Source: Aurelia coerulea
Lineage: Eukaryota; Cnidaria; Scyphozoa; Semaeostomeae; Ulmaridae
Length of the DNA stretch: 64,000 nucleotides
Direction: 5' to 3'
Assembly: GCA_039566865.1 (NCBI GenBank)
Contig: CM076945.1
Coordinates: 3,523,501 to 3,587,500, forward strand
Position numbers and translations under genes: made by a program. Below the pieces are notes generated by a model, which was not told the origin of the DNA, ran no database searches, and saw only the letters and a program-made list of their open reading frames with translations. Positions 11,501 to 23,500 of this stretch are shown in pieces. The first letter of the stretch is position 1; each line of letters begins with the position of its first letter.

Positions 11501-14500
11501 TTTCTATGAGAATATTTATGGAAAGCCAGATGTAAGAAATTCAAATTGCAGCTTTTCTTAGTGGAGTTGTTTGAAACAGGATATGATTTGGACACATAAA
11601 CCATAAATCAAGTAAATACTGAGTTCCATTGCAGCTGCTCAGGTTAAAAAGCATATCCTGATCTTACATCTACTGTGTTTAAGTTGTTAAAAATTCATAC
11701 TTGTGTACAAATGTTTTGTGGGATAAAGTTTCTTTGGTACCTTTTTCAAATTTAAAGGGATTTTGACGAGGAGTTGAGTCTGCACGCAGGCTAAACAGAA
11801 GCCTTGCTCCAGAAAGTCCAAAATTTACAATTGCATTCAACTTTTCTGAAACCCACTGGAAATTTGTACTTTTGCCCAAAATCTAATAGCAAGCAAGGGC
11901 TTTAAAGGGTTTGTGGATGGTTAAAGCTTGCATTAGCAACGTGCAAACGATATGAAAATATATCATTCAAATGGAAGGTGCACATGCGTCGTGGACAAGG
12001 GACATAGAAAACAATGCTGTATCAGAGTGTTCTCTTTGTTCTGTTTATGGACAAGCATATCTATAATAGACGATTGCGCTAACGATGGCGGAGAGGAACC
12101 TTTTACCAAGATGCAGTGGGTTTGAATCCCGGGGGGGGGGGGGGGGGTACTTAGTATATTTTGCTGACGCCATGTGCACTCCTTTCCGGGGTATCGTTTT
12201 CGCCTTTTTTTTCTAACGCCGGGTATCAAAAGAAGGCAATTTTTCTGAAGCCGGTTGTCAAACGTGTTATTTCATTGTTTTTCGACGAAGTTTTACGTTT
12301 AGGGGTATGCTTTTTGCCGATTTTTACGTTTAGGGGTATGCTTTTTGCCGATTTTTACGTTTTGGGATATGCTTTTCGCCGATTTTTTCTAAAGCCGGCT
12401 ATCATTTGAAGGGAAAATTTCTAAAGCCAGGTGAAAATTTTTTTCTTGGAGTGCACCCCCCCCCCGTACAATTGAAAGTCAAGTAACCCCCCCCCCCCGG
12501 GGTTTGAATTAAAAATCTTTGATGATTCTATTGGAATTCGATTAAAGAACGCAGTGCATCTTGGGAAAAAGCTCCATCTTTAGCGTAATCGTTTATTCCG
12601 ATCATAGCTGTGCAAAAAACCCAACAACGCCCTTGGTCAATGATAGTGAGATTACTTAAATAATCCAAGCAAGAAAGCAAACCTGTTTGGCGTACACAGC
12701 ACTGGTTTTGTTGGCTTTGTCGTTTTGTGAGAACTGATGTCAAAGGACCGCGACGAGCACGTTTTTGCAGGACGAGATTATCTGAAGATTATTGATAAAG
12801 TTAAGGCACAGTCGTTATGATATTTAGGAGCTTTAAAACTCATCAACATAACAGCCAAAAACCGATGCTGTGAGGGCAGAAAGAGTTCATTTTCTTGTTT
12901 CGATACTCCATACCCGGGGGGGGGGGTACTCCCATTATGGTCTGGCAGGGGGTCCGATCAGGGTTAGGGAGGGCCAAAGCCAAAATTTTGAAAAATACCC
13001 TCAAATGGTAGTATCATTTTTACAGAAACCCCCAGATGGTAGTTCGTGGACCTAAAATTGGGCCATTTGGTAGCATCTGGTAGTGAAAATTTTCTGCAGT
13101 GTTTCAAAATTTTCTATTGTAAAAACTAATTGAACAAAGCAAGAAAACTTCAAAATTCATTGACAATTATTGCTGCACCGACCATATTGCCACGTGGAGG
13201 AGCCTACTGAGTTGAAATCTTATAACTGGCCAGGAATCTTGGAATACCCCCAATTGGTACATGTGTTTGACAAATAGGGCCATTTGGTAGCCATTTCGTA
13301 AGACCCTCAAACCGACTGGACCCCATGTTAGGCCAAAATAGGAGTACCCCCCCCCCCCCCCCGGGATTCCGTAAATCCTCGCCATCATTTGCTATTGCTG
13401 GTATTGATCACAACTAATATTTTGGATATTCTAAACACAGTATGTAGTACTTTAAAGTTGGGTATGAATATAAAAACCAAATATCGGTATTCAGCAATAT
13501 GATCTGTTTTAACCCCTTGCGCCCCTCACCTTTTCATTTTACATTAATCTAAAGATTAGCATACAAATCTAGCGTACGGTGTTTCTGATTGCAAGAATTT
13601 TCTCAGCGAATTCATTACTTTACGTTCCCTTCCGTGGGAAAGATTTTCATGCTTTGTTTTGTTTCGTAGAAAAATCTTTGGGGCAAAGTTAGAAAAGCCA
13701 TTCATTGGTCTCCATTCATCCAAAGTTACAAAAAGAAGTATCCATGGATACAGCTGGCTGGTCATGATGGTAGGTAGAGATCTTTTTAGGCCCCGTTTAC
13801 ACGAGATCGGATCCAGATTGGGTCGGATCCAATTGGGTTCGATCCACTTTTCGAAGGGGCTTTTACACGAGATTGGATCCAGAACTGTTTGCATTTACAC
13901 GAGATCGGATCCAAAGCGGATCCAGAATGCTGTGCACGCGCATTCGACAGTGTTGTATTGCTCGCTAGGCCTCTCTTTCGATCCGTACCCGTTTGGATCC
14001 GATCCCAACCGTTTACACGAGACCTTTTTGGGATCGAATCCAAGTGGGATCACTTTCGAAAGCGATCCCGTTTGGGTACGTATAGCAGATCCAAAGGGGT
14101 TCGGATTCGTCGAGTCCCATGTAAACACAAGGCCTATCTATTAGGGTAAGACGGGGTAAAGTGAACTATTTTGGAGGTTTTTCAAGGATATCCTAAAGAG
14201 ATTGTAGCTGAGGCCAAACCTTTTTACGTTGTTTTGACATTATGTCTTTGGGTCAGTTTATCCAGCAAAAATATCTTTTAAATCTTTTTCCATTTTTTTT
14301 TATTCTTTTTATTTAATATTATTTATACACAAATTAACCACAAAAGAGCTTTCTTTGGTGACCGCTCTGCCTAGTTCACTTTACCCCAGGCCGGGGTAAA
14401 GTGAACTACTTAGCAATTGTTCGATAAAACCAAAATGATGCTGGTAATACCCTAAAACATGATTTATTATGGAACTCTAAGGAGTGCTTCGCATGCCAAA

Positions 14501-17500
14501 ACGAAACAATCCAACAAATTCCACAAGAGTGATATTTAAAATGTTAAATCGTGACCTATGTTAAGAACGGTCTTTGCAGATCAAATAGTAACAAAAAACT
14601 ATTGATAAAGTCAAAATTCGAGTATGGGAATATACTTGGAAAATAACATATACTGCACATAAATACCAAACCACCACAAAGAGAAACACTATTTTCAAAG
14701 TAGTTCATTTTGCCGTGAAACCTCCGCCCAGAAATAAAACCTAAAATGGTTATAAATCTATGGCGATTATCAATATTCTATTATCCAATGATGGCCATTT
14801 ATCCTTTCCCTGTCCATAGATATACTTGCTTCATCAAATCACAATGAAATTCTTGGATCAGTAACCGCATGTTTGAATGAAGGTCAAACTTAGGCTATCA
14901 AATTTTTGGAGGTTTTTCAGGGAGCTGGTATCAGAATATCTTTCTGTGTCAGAGCGAAAACTTGTCCTGCAAATTATGATTTTCTGAAGGCAGGGTGATG
15001 AAGGAAATGAGATTGAAAAGGTTTTCTTCATCTGACTTAATGTTCATATGAGAAAATCAAAAGTCATGGGTAGTTCACTTTACCCCGGTCGAAGCAAAAT
15101 ATCGACTAAACGCTAGATCTTTTAAAATATTATGTTGGCTGACAAAAAAGTCTTTCTTGGCCCTTTCCTTTTGGAAAGAGTAAACACATGGTATTTGCTT
15201 CAAATCGATCAAAACAATTATAGAAATGAATTTCACCTTAGGGTCAAAAATTAAGGCCAGAGATAGGAGCCCAAACCTAGCAACCACAATTTCTCGAGGT
15301 TGTTTTTACTGCCTCGGGTAAAGGGATTTTTTTGCAACAACAGGAAGGACTATTTCGCAAAAATGTTTTGATTTTCTGTGAGCACATGTAACACAGCATT
15401 GGGCATAAATCATGTTTTATCATTGCATGTTTACTTTTGGAGAGAAGCGCTAATGTTCCGAGTAGTTCACTTTACCCCGTAGTTCACATTACCCCGTCTT
15501 ACTCTACAGTTTGGGTACGGATCCATTTGGATCCGATCTCGTGTAAACGGGGCCTTAAGCTACAGTCTGTCTCAAATTAAAAGCCACGTGAGATTTGCGA
15601 TAACGCAAAATTGATGATGTAAAACACCACTTGTTTTTAGTCGCGAACTTTTTCACGTGACATGTTATTTGAGACAGAGTTTAGTTTTTATGTTGCTCGG
15701 AATAATACTTTTTTCAGTCGTCTGTAAAATATTATCCAAACATTTCGGACAGATTTTGTCGGAAACTTTTCGTCTGAATGAAAAAGTCTGAAACTTTTTT
15801 GACTAATTTTTGCTCATGATATTTGTATTTTGAAGCAATCAGCATGGATCTTCCTTAGAATTATTAGCCTGCGTGCAGCCTCAAAATGATTTCAATTCTA
15901 TGCAAATATAACTCATTTCAGTGAAAAACTTGATCAGTAAGCTGAACAAAAAGGAAGTTATGTATCCGTTTTTTGAAACATTATCCGAAGTTATGTTTAT
16001 CGAAGATTTTGTCCCAAATCCTCCTGCGTGAAACAGGGGAACGTATGTTTTGTTATCACAAATATCAAGGTCACATTTAATACCAAAAATATATATTTTG
16101 ATCAATATGCCAGAAAAAAGGTGATTAGCAATAGCAATCGAAAACTGAAAGTTCAAAAGCGGCCAGGGCTCAATCCCAGGTATAGCCCCGCCACTTGAGG
16201 GTCATAACAAGGGTTGTGGACTCGATTGACTCGATTGGGTCTTATCTACTTCTGCGATCTCATTCTCTTGGCGCTAAAAGCGCAACTTCACCTTAAAATG
16301 GAATTTATACCACGGACAACAAGGATAGATAATGTTACAATAGAATCCGCTACTTTTTTTTATTCAATATAAAATCTTTACTACACTACAGGGACGATAC
16401 CACGGAGTGTAAGAGACCATGACAACTCCACAGTCATTAACATAGAGCACGTGTAACTAAACTAAAATTAAATGTACTGCTACGAAAAATACACATGAGC
16501 AATTTCTACTGATAAATACTAAGGTTCGTTTCACATTGTATGTCGAGCTAACTTTGGGCAATCAGGTCTTATTCACGAGAATGGGTGAACTGAAGATTCA
16601 ATTTTCCAATTAGAATGGATTTGTGCCCAATGAATGCCACCGGAGGAAAAAGGATAGATTTGAAAAGCTGAGCTTTAAGTGTTTGTATTGCACGAGAACA
16701 TTTACGAAAATTATAATGTTATAGTCGCAAAAGAATATCTAGTAAACAATCAACAGGCTCATCGTTTCGTACCCTTTAATCTTTGCTGGCGACGCAATTC
16801 ATCTGCATAAAACAAAATGCGGGCACTGAGATTAAAGAGAATATATTATTTGCAATTTAGTTTCATAGTGGAGTTCTTACTTTAATAGAGAAAATTCGCT
16901 TTCCTCATCAACTTCAAAAAGAATGGGATTTGAGAATTAATGGATAATTTTGAAAAAATTTAGATCATCGTAAATCTTAAATGAAAAGAGGAAAAGGGTG
17001 CAATCTTAAAGGAATCCATAGTTTATGAAGGTCTACAATGTGATGGCATGATGAAATCTGCAGCTGTTCTCTTTTGGTTTAGGATTTAGAAACTTGAAGA
17101 CGTCACAACTTCAAATGTAAAAAATTCCGCCATTTTGAAGCTGATAAGGATATTAATAAATGGTCACGGCAGATTTACAGCAAAGTACCCTGATTTACTT
17201 CCAAGCCATTTAATTCGATGAAAAATGTAATATAATTTTACAATCAGCTGTTTGAAGATTTTAGCTCTACGCCCGCACCTGGTAGAGTTCGCTTGCCTTT
17301 TGTTGAGCTGTACTGAAAATGTCTGTTTACGTTTACGGATTTATTGAATAGCGGATAGCGCCACTGTGCAAAGCTACGTCGCAAATAGAGAACTGGTCGA
17401 ATCTTATTCCAACTAACCATCTCCGACCTCAAACTCTCAAGATAAAATTTTAGGCGTTTGCTACCACAAAGTGCTGGAATGAAAAATTCACAGAATAACA

Positions 17501-20500
17501 GCGGTTACATTAATAATTGAAGAGATTTTGAGAAAAGGACCACGGTAATTTAAGTTTCAGTAATACGCATCTGCCGTTTTTGAAATTGCTGTTAGAATTT
17601 TAAGGATCGAAGTGCATAAGCGTGTGAATTGAAAGATGACGACTATTAAGATACGGTTATTAAACTGTTTGAACTCCAGCCACACAAATAGGGCACAATT
17701 TGTTGGGACACTCTCTAGATAGATAGCTAGAATTGAATTGAACTTGTCTGGGGGGAATCTATTAATTGCGACAAGAATGATATATGCTCGCAATTCAGAT
17801 TTTATACAGTTAGTGTCCCGCATATAAGAAACACAAATTTAAGAAACACAGACCCTGATTTTCAAAATAATACCCCATTTTATAAGAAACTTGTTCAGGT
17901 CTGAAAAAAGCTTGTTTCTTATTTAAAAACTATGGATTGAAACCTTGGAATTTTTCAGCTTTCCAGTTGTATTGAACTGTACCTATTCAAATGAAAAGAA
18001 GAATTTTGTATGCAAAAAGCACCTTCCTGAAATAACTGTAGCAGTTTCTGGAAGTGAAAGTTTACAAATACAATTCAAAATAATGATCATCAATAGAGAT
18101 CATGTCTGGTTCAACAGTATATGATTTTGTAATAAGAAACTTTACCCTGATTTGCAAGTTTATCTCATTTTATAAGAAACGCATCAGACCTGAAATTGAA
18201 AAAGTTGTTTCTTATATGCGGGATACTACTGTATTCCCGGGCCAATGTGAAATTAAGATTTTTCCAAAACATGGACTGGAAGATGTATTGATTGTTCAAC
18301 TTTGACAGAGAAATGAAGAAATCACCATTCTTTGGAAACTGGCTTTTGAAGGGCAGCCAAGGAACCGCAACCCTTCACCCTCCAAATGTCTACAGCCGAT
18401 TTTCATGAAATTCTCAAAATTTCACCGAGACCTCGAGGAGCTATGGAAAGATATTTCGTTGTCGAGGGTAGCCTGGAGACGAACGTTACAGCGCACGAAG
18501 TCTCCCAGAAGTTTTTTTCCATATTTCTACCTTGCATGCAAAGGTAGTTTTTGGGACGCTGAGAGGCTAAGTTTATCGAAGCAGCGTCGTTGTCCTTCCT
18601 CTAGGTGTGACCACACCTCGTGATTCCTTTAGCCTGGAATTACAGAGAGTTGGCGACTCTCCTTACTCTACATAGCAGGTTTGGCAGGGCGGGGACTGGA
18701 ACCATCAACCTTCTGATTGGTAGCCAAGCGTGCTACCACTGAGCCATCCCAAAAAAGAAATTTATTTGAGATAAAACAAGAATTTCCATGACAACGATAG
18801 AACTTAGTGAGGAATCTCCATCTTCATAACTAAAAGAATGTCTTTTGAAATTTAGCGTTTAGTATTTAAACTTTGAAAAACTTGCATCACAGAAAAAAAA
18901 TTTCATCTGAGATCAAAGTTTTTTCATATGCGGATTAAAGACGTTATGGAGCAACTACGAGCTGCTTGTTAGGCGCTTTACACTATCATATTATATTGTA
19001 TGGTCACAGAAAAAATGTGGAGCAACTTTTACCTGAAGATGATGGTGTATTTCCGCCTTAATAGTTGTAAATTTAAAACCAATAATTAATTTCTAGACAA
19101 AACTAATTTTCTTCAGCTCATATTGACAATTTAGAGTGCTAAGTATTAAGGTGATCACTTGCATAAAAAAGTCGGTTGATTTAGAGGCCATGATTGTTAG
19201 TAGATCGATAAGGGTGTGGTAAGCAATAACTACTACGGCAGCTGTCGTTGCATGACTTTTGATCGTAGTTGATAAACTGCTGGAGGCAATATTCTACTGT
19301 GTCAAATGGACTGGTCCATCAAGATGTTTGTGGCAGGACGTTGGTGTGCGAAAACTCCCGCATATTTAGGCAATTTTTGAAAAGTGTAGTAAAGGCAAAT
19401 TTCCAGTCAGTGGAATTTTAGAGCGTGCGGAATTTTACACAATCAGAAGTCATTCCAACTTGAATTCCTATTCATGTGCAAAGTGACATTTTTTTTGTCA
19501 TAAACAATAGAATCTCCGCCCGCTCGGAAAAAACGTCAATAAGTGATAGAGCGCAGGAAAACAATAGACTCAAGGTCATAAGTCTACTGAGGCCCTTTAA
19601 AATACCTAAATATACCGAAAAGTGACTGTTTTAAGAAAACTTTGATCAATGAAATCTGGAAAACTTTTGGAAAACAAGGGGAAACATTCTTTTAGGATCC
19701 TTTCTATTTATCATACCATTTTGGCGCCCCTTCTGAAGTTGTATCTTGGCCAATCTGCCCCTTGCCTTTCTTCTCGGAGGGCCGGACAATAATTGCTCTT
19801 TACTTGAAGGGACGGTATTAGTGGTCTCTAGTTTGAATTCTGCTAAAAAGAACGTGGCTCTAACAATTTCATTTCATCGTGCAAGGTTGAATTAATTTCC
19901 CTTCGCTGTTGATAATTGAAAATTTTGTTCACTTCGCAGGATGCTTCAAAGCTGGAGAGAATGGGACGATTTTGAAAAAAGCTGCTTGTAATGAAGTGAT
20001 ATGCTTAACTAAACTGATGCAAGACATCTTACGGCCTTATGTTCCTGAGTATATTGGACAAAAGACTGAGAATGGTGAATGTATCCTTTCAAATGAAAAA
20101 AAAAACAGGAATTTATGTTGTTAATGTGATGTTGTTAAGGTTGCAAAGCTATCGGATAGGGTTAGTGAATATCGTTGGCGTAGGCTTGGTCATATTTTGA
20201 GAAGTGATGAAAATACAGCAGCTCAATTAGCAATTACATTCGCTGTTGAGTCTGATAAGCGCTTAATTGGACGCATTGGAAGACCAAGGAGTAACTTGTT
20301 CACACTAATAAAGAATGATTTGAATCAGCGAAATCTAAAAATAAATAGCATTGCAGAAGTCAATGAAGTCAGAGATATTGCCAGATGTAGAGAGCGATGG
20401 ATGAACCTGTTATAACTACAGATTACATTTTTAAGGTATCTGAAAAGACCATTCTAAGTGTATGCTCCTGTATATAATAATGTGATGCTCACAATTTGGA

Positions 20501-23500
20501 ACTTATTCCATTGACCGAAAACTTTAGTGGGCTTTGGGGTTAGCCTTGCACCACAAAGACCCTCGAATTTCGCTCATCTCATTGAGTTGAATTGATGTTG
20601 TTGTTGTCGCTTCAGTGAGGCCCTAGACTTATTACAGTTCGTCCCTAGACTTATTACAGTTCGTCCCTAGTTTTCGCTGCGACGAATTGTAATCAGTCTA
20701 GTGAGGCCCTTGTTTCCGGTACTGATAGCCAAGTTTTATGGTACAGCAGTTCAGAAAAACTGCATTTTGTGGCGTTTTAGGCTCGACGGTTATGAGAAAA
20801 ATTAACAGGTGATTTAGGCCATGTTGAATTAGCATGAGGCTAATCCGTTTCTGGAAGCGCAGGGAAATGAGTCGTAGTTGTACCGGTATCAGTTGAGTCA
20901 AAGAGCGAAATTACGACATGTATTGAGTCTACTCTAGAATTGGCTTATTTCAAATCAATGATCTTATTCATTGTTCTTTGTTCTGGATAAAGGTGAAGGT
21001 GACGGTGAAGTTGCAGTTTTTAGCGCCAAGCGCTGGGATCATAGAAGTGGAGAATGCTTAAAGTGAATAACCTGAGTTAAAAGATGAGATCTCATAGATT
21101 TATAAATAGCCTATTGTATTTGATAATCCAGCTCGTGGTGAATGAAAGCAATGCTAAAGAAAACAAAAGAGGGATTAGGAGTTTCTTTGTCCTATTTATA
21201 GACAAGCGCTATATATCTCAGGTCATTCACTTTAATCGAGTCGGCTATCCCTTGTCAGAACGCTCAAGTGGTGGGACTCTACCTGGGATCGAGCCCTGTT
21301 CGCCTGACTGTTCTGGCTGCAATGTCAGATGATTACACTGCGCCACAACACCTTAAATCTTATCGGACTATTTGCTGTGTTCAGTGTCAGGAAAATATTT
21401 AGCAAATGGTTATGGTATTCAATGAAATTTCCCATTGTTATGTGTGTTAAGTACGTAGTTTTTGTTCAAGCCTTTGTGAATGAGACATCATATGTGATCT
21501 ATTGAGCTATTGTAGGTAGAGAGAAAATTAAGCGAGAAGAGTGAATTTGGATTCTCTTTTTCATCATATTATTCTAAGTAGGCTGGAAAATTTCCTAGCT
21601 ATATTACAGGCAGGGGACCCCTAGTTTAATGCGGTTTAATGTTCCTTCCGAAGAACGGCGAAGTGAGTAGCCTGCACGCAGACTCGACTTGTAACACCGA
21701 AGTAAGTTTAGTTGAATTAAAATTTGGCGTAACCAGTCGAGTCTGCGCGCAGGCTACGAAGTGAGTTGCGTGGTCAGGCATTTGGAAGGTCACCCATCCA
21801 AATTTTGACCTCACGCGGCCAAGCTTAACTTCAGTTAGGGACTGTTCATTATTTATAAAGGGGTTGGTACCGAAGAGAAATGGGTTGAGTAGGGGAATTT
21901 TTCTAACGTAAAAAGGTTGGGTCAATATTTTTTCATGTAATCTCAAGGTTGGGAAAACAAAATTTTCCCACCAATTAATACCAAATGTTTAAAGTCCAAA
22001 ATTATCAATATCATCATCAACATCATCAACACTATCCATTTCACTTTCAGTGTCTACTTTCTTCATCTTTGTCGTCAATTTTTACAGTATTGAATTGATA
22101 ATTTACATCGTTTGACATTGAAACCATGTTTATAGGTAGGGGTTGGGTTAAATTTGTTCAACCTGAAAATTGTTTGGTAGATGTTTTTGCTGTCACTTTT
22201 AGAGTTGGGTAAGAAGATTTTTGGACAAGAAAACATTTCCCTTCAGTGCCAACCCCTCTGTAATTAATGAACGGTCTCTTACCCAACAAAAACTGTATAA
22301 GCCACTCGGCCACCAACCTCCAGGATATTTTCTTTTTCCCTTGACAATTTAATTAGCTTTCACTGAAATGCAAGATCTGCTGGCAGAATTCGACTCACCA
22401 TCTGTGATGGATTGTAAAATGGGAATGAGGTATGTTGATCAGTTAAAATTTTTCTAGATACCAGGTGACCGAATAAAAATTGAAAAATCACGAAAATTTC
22501 ATTTTTCTGCCGATCTTTGAATTTTTTTTGAGTATCTGCGTCAAAGACCAAATTTATTGAAGAGATTGTCTTTATGTTATTCTTTCAGGAAAGAGACAAC
22601 AAAATTACGACATAAAACCCACATTTTGAACTATTGCATTTCACAAAATGTGTTGTTTGTAGCCAAAATGCTACAAATAAAACAATTGTGACTTTTCTAA
22701 AAATATCAAAAAATACAGAAAATTAAGCTTAATGCCTTGCGATTGTTTGTGTCGAGAACCATTCTTATATTTTGATTCTGATAAATATATACATTCTGTG
22801 GATCATTCTGAGCTTTGTAACATTAGATAAGACGTAAGTACTTTTCAGGTGATATCCCGAGATCAGATAGAAAGGAATCACTTTTCAAATTTTTCAAAAG
22901 AGAATCAGACGCGCCGTTTCCACCTGATTCAAGCATGTGAACTCCCTTCATGGTATCGTACTTTCGAAATCTAAATAGTTTGAATAGTTATTGCTGAACA
23001 TGTAGGCGTATTATCCCACGCGACAATGATTCTTCTTTCTCATTGGTTGACTTATTGATTGATGGATAAGGTAGTGCACGCCTTTACTTTTCATTCAGCT
23101 ATAGTCTACGTCTCAAATTGGATGTCACCTGCAAATGCCGGCGAATAACAACAATAGAAGTGCTTTGCAAAGGAATTTTACGTTGTTGCAAATCTCAGGA
23201 GACATCTAATTTGGGAAAGACTTTTGTGGTTTATTCATTGAGTCATATATTATACGTCGTGGTATTTTCGTTGTAGATGTGTTATTTCACCCACCCATCT
23301 GTCCGTCCGTCCGTCCATCCATCCATCTATTTATTCATTCGTGCCGTCATTCATCTATCCATCCACCCACCCACTCGCGCACCCACCCACCCACCTATCC
23401 AACCATCATACCATCCAACCGTCCAACCGTCTCGGGTATAAACTCAGCACTCCGATATTTGTAGTTGGCATTATACACTCTTTTTTTTATAAGAAACCGC

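Larger units (their letters stand above)
9033..13669 (+). other. ITPK intron 1
   Basis: A 4.6-kb GT-AG intron. The first part (9033-11000) is AT-rich and without identifiable repeats. The second part holds the CCTTGTA-rich segment, a half copy of the TAGCCTGC element near 11776, and two poly-G-ended MITEs. Confidence 0.8.
21577..22318 (-). mobile_element. 5S-rRNA-like SINE (copy 2), broken by two insertions
   Basis: On the minus strand the head is at 22318-22280 (GGTTGGTGGCCGAGTGGCTT) and the 5S-like segment at 21835-21770 (GAAGTTAAGCTTGGCC, TTTGGATGGGTGACC). The tail runs to 21577. All parts match the intact copy at 42165-42424 in order. Insertions at 21668-21756 and 21838-22278 separate them. 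It ends about 40 bp before ITPK exon 4. Confidence 0.8.

Noticed and set aside
13659..14149. Overlapping long frames on both strands near 13.6-14.1 kb
   Set aside because: Only 13670-13769 is coding (ITPK exon 2). The remainder is GGATCC-rich Harbinger arm, which stays open in several frames because of its repeats.
18684..18750. tRNA gene on the minus strand
   Set aside because: It has good A- and B-boxes, but the acceptor ends do not pair and the sequence is followed by a SINE-like tail.
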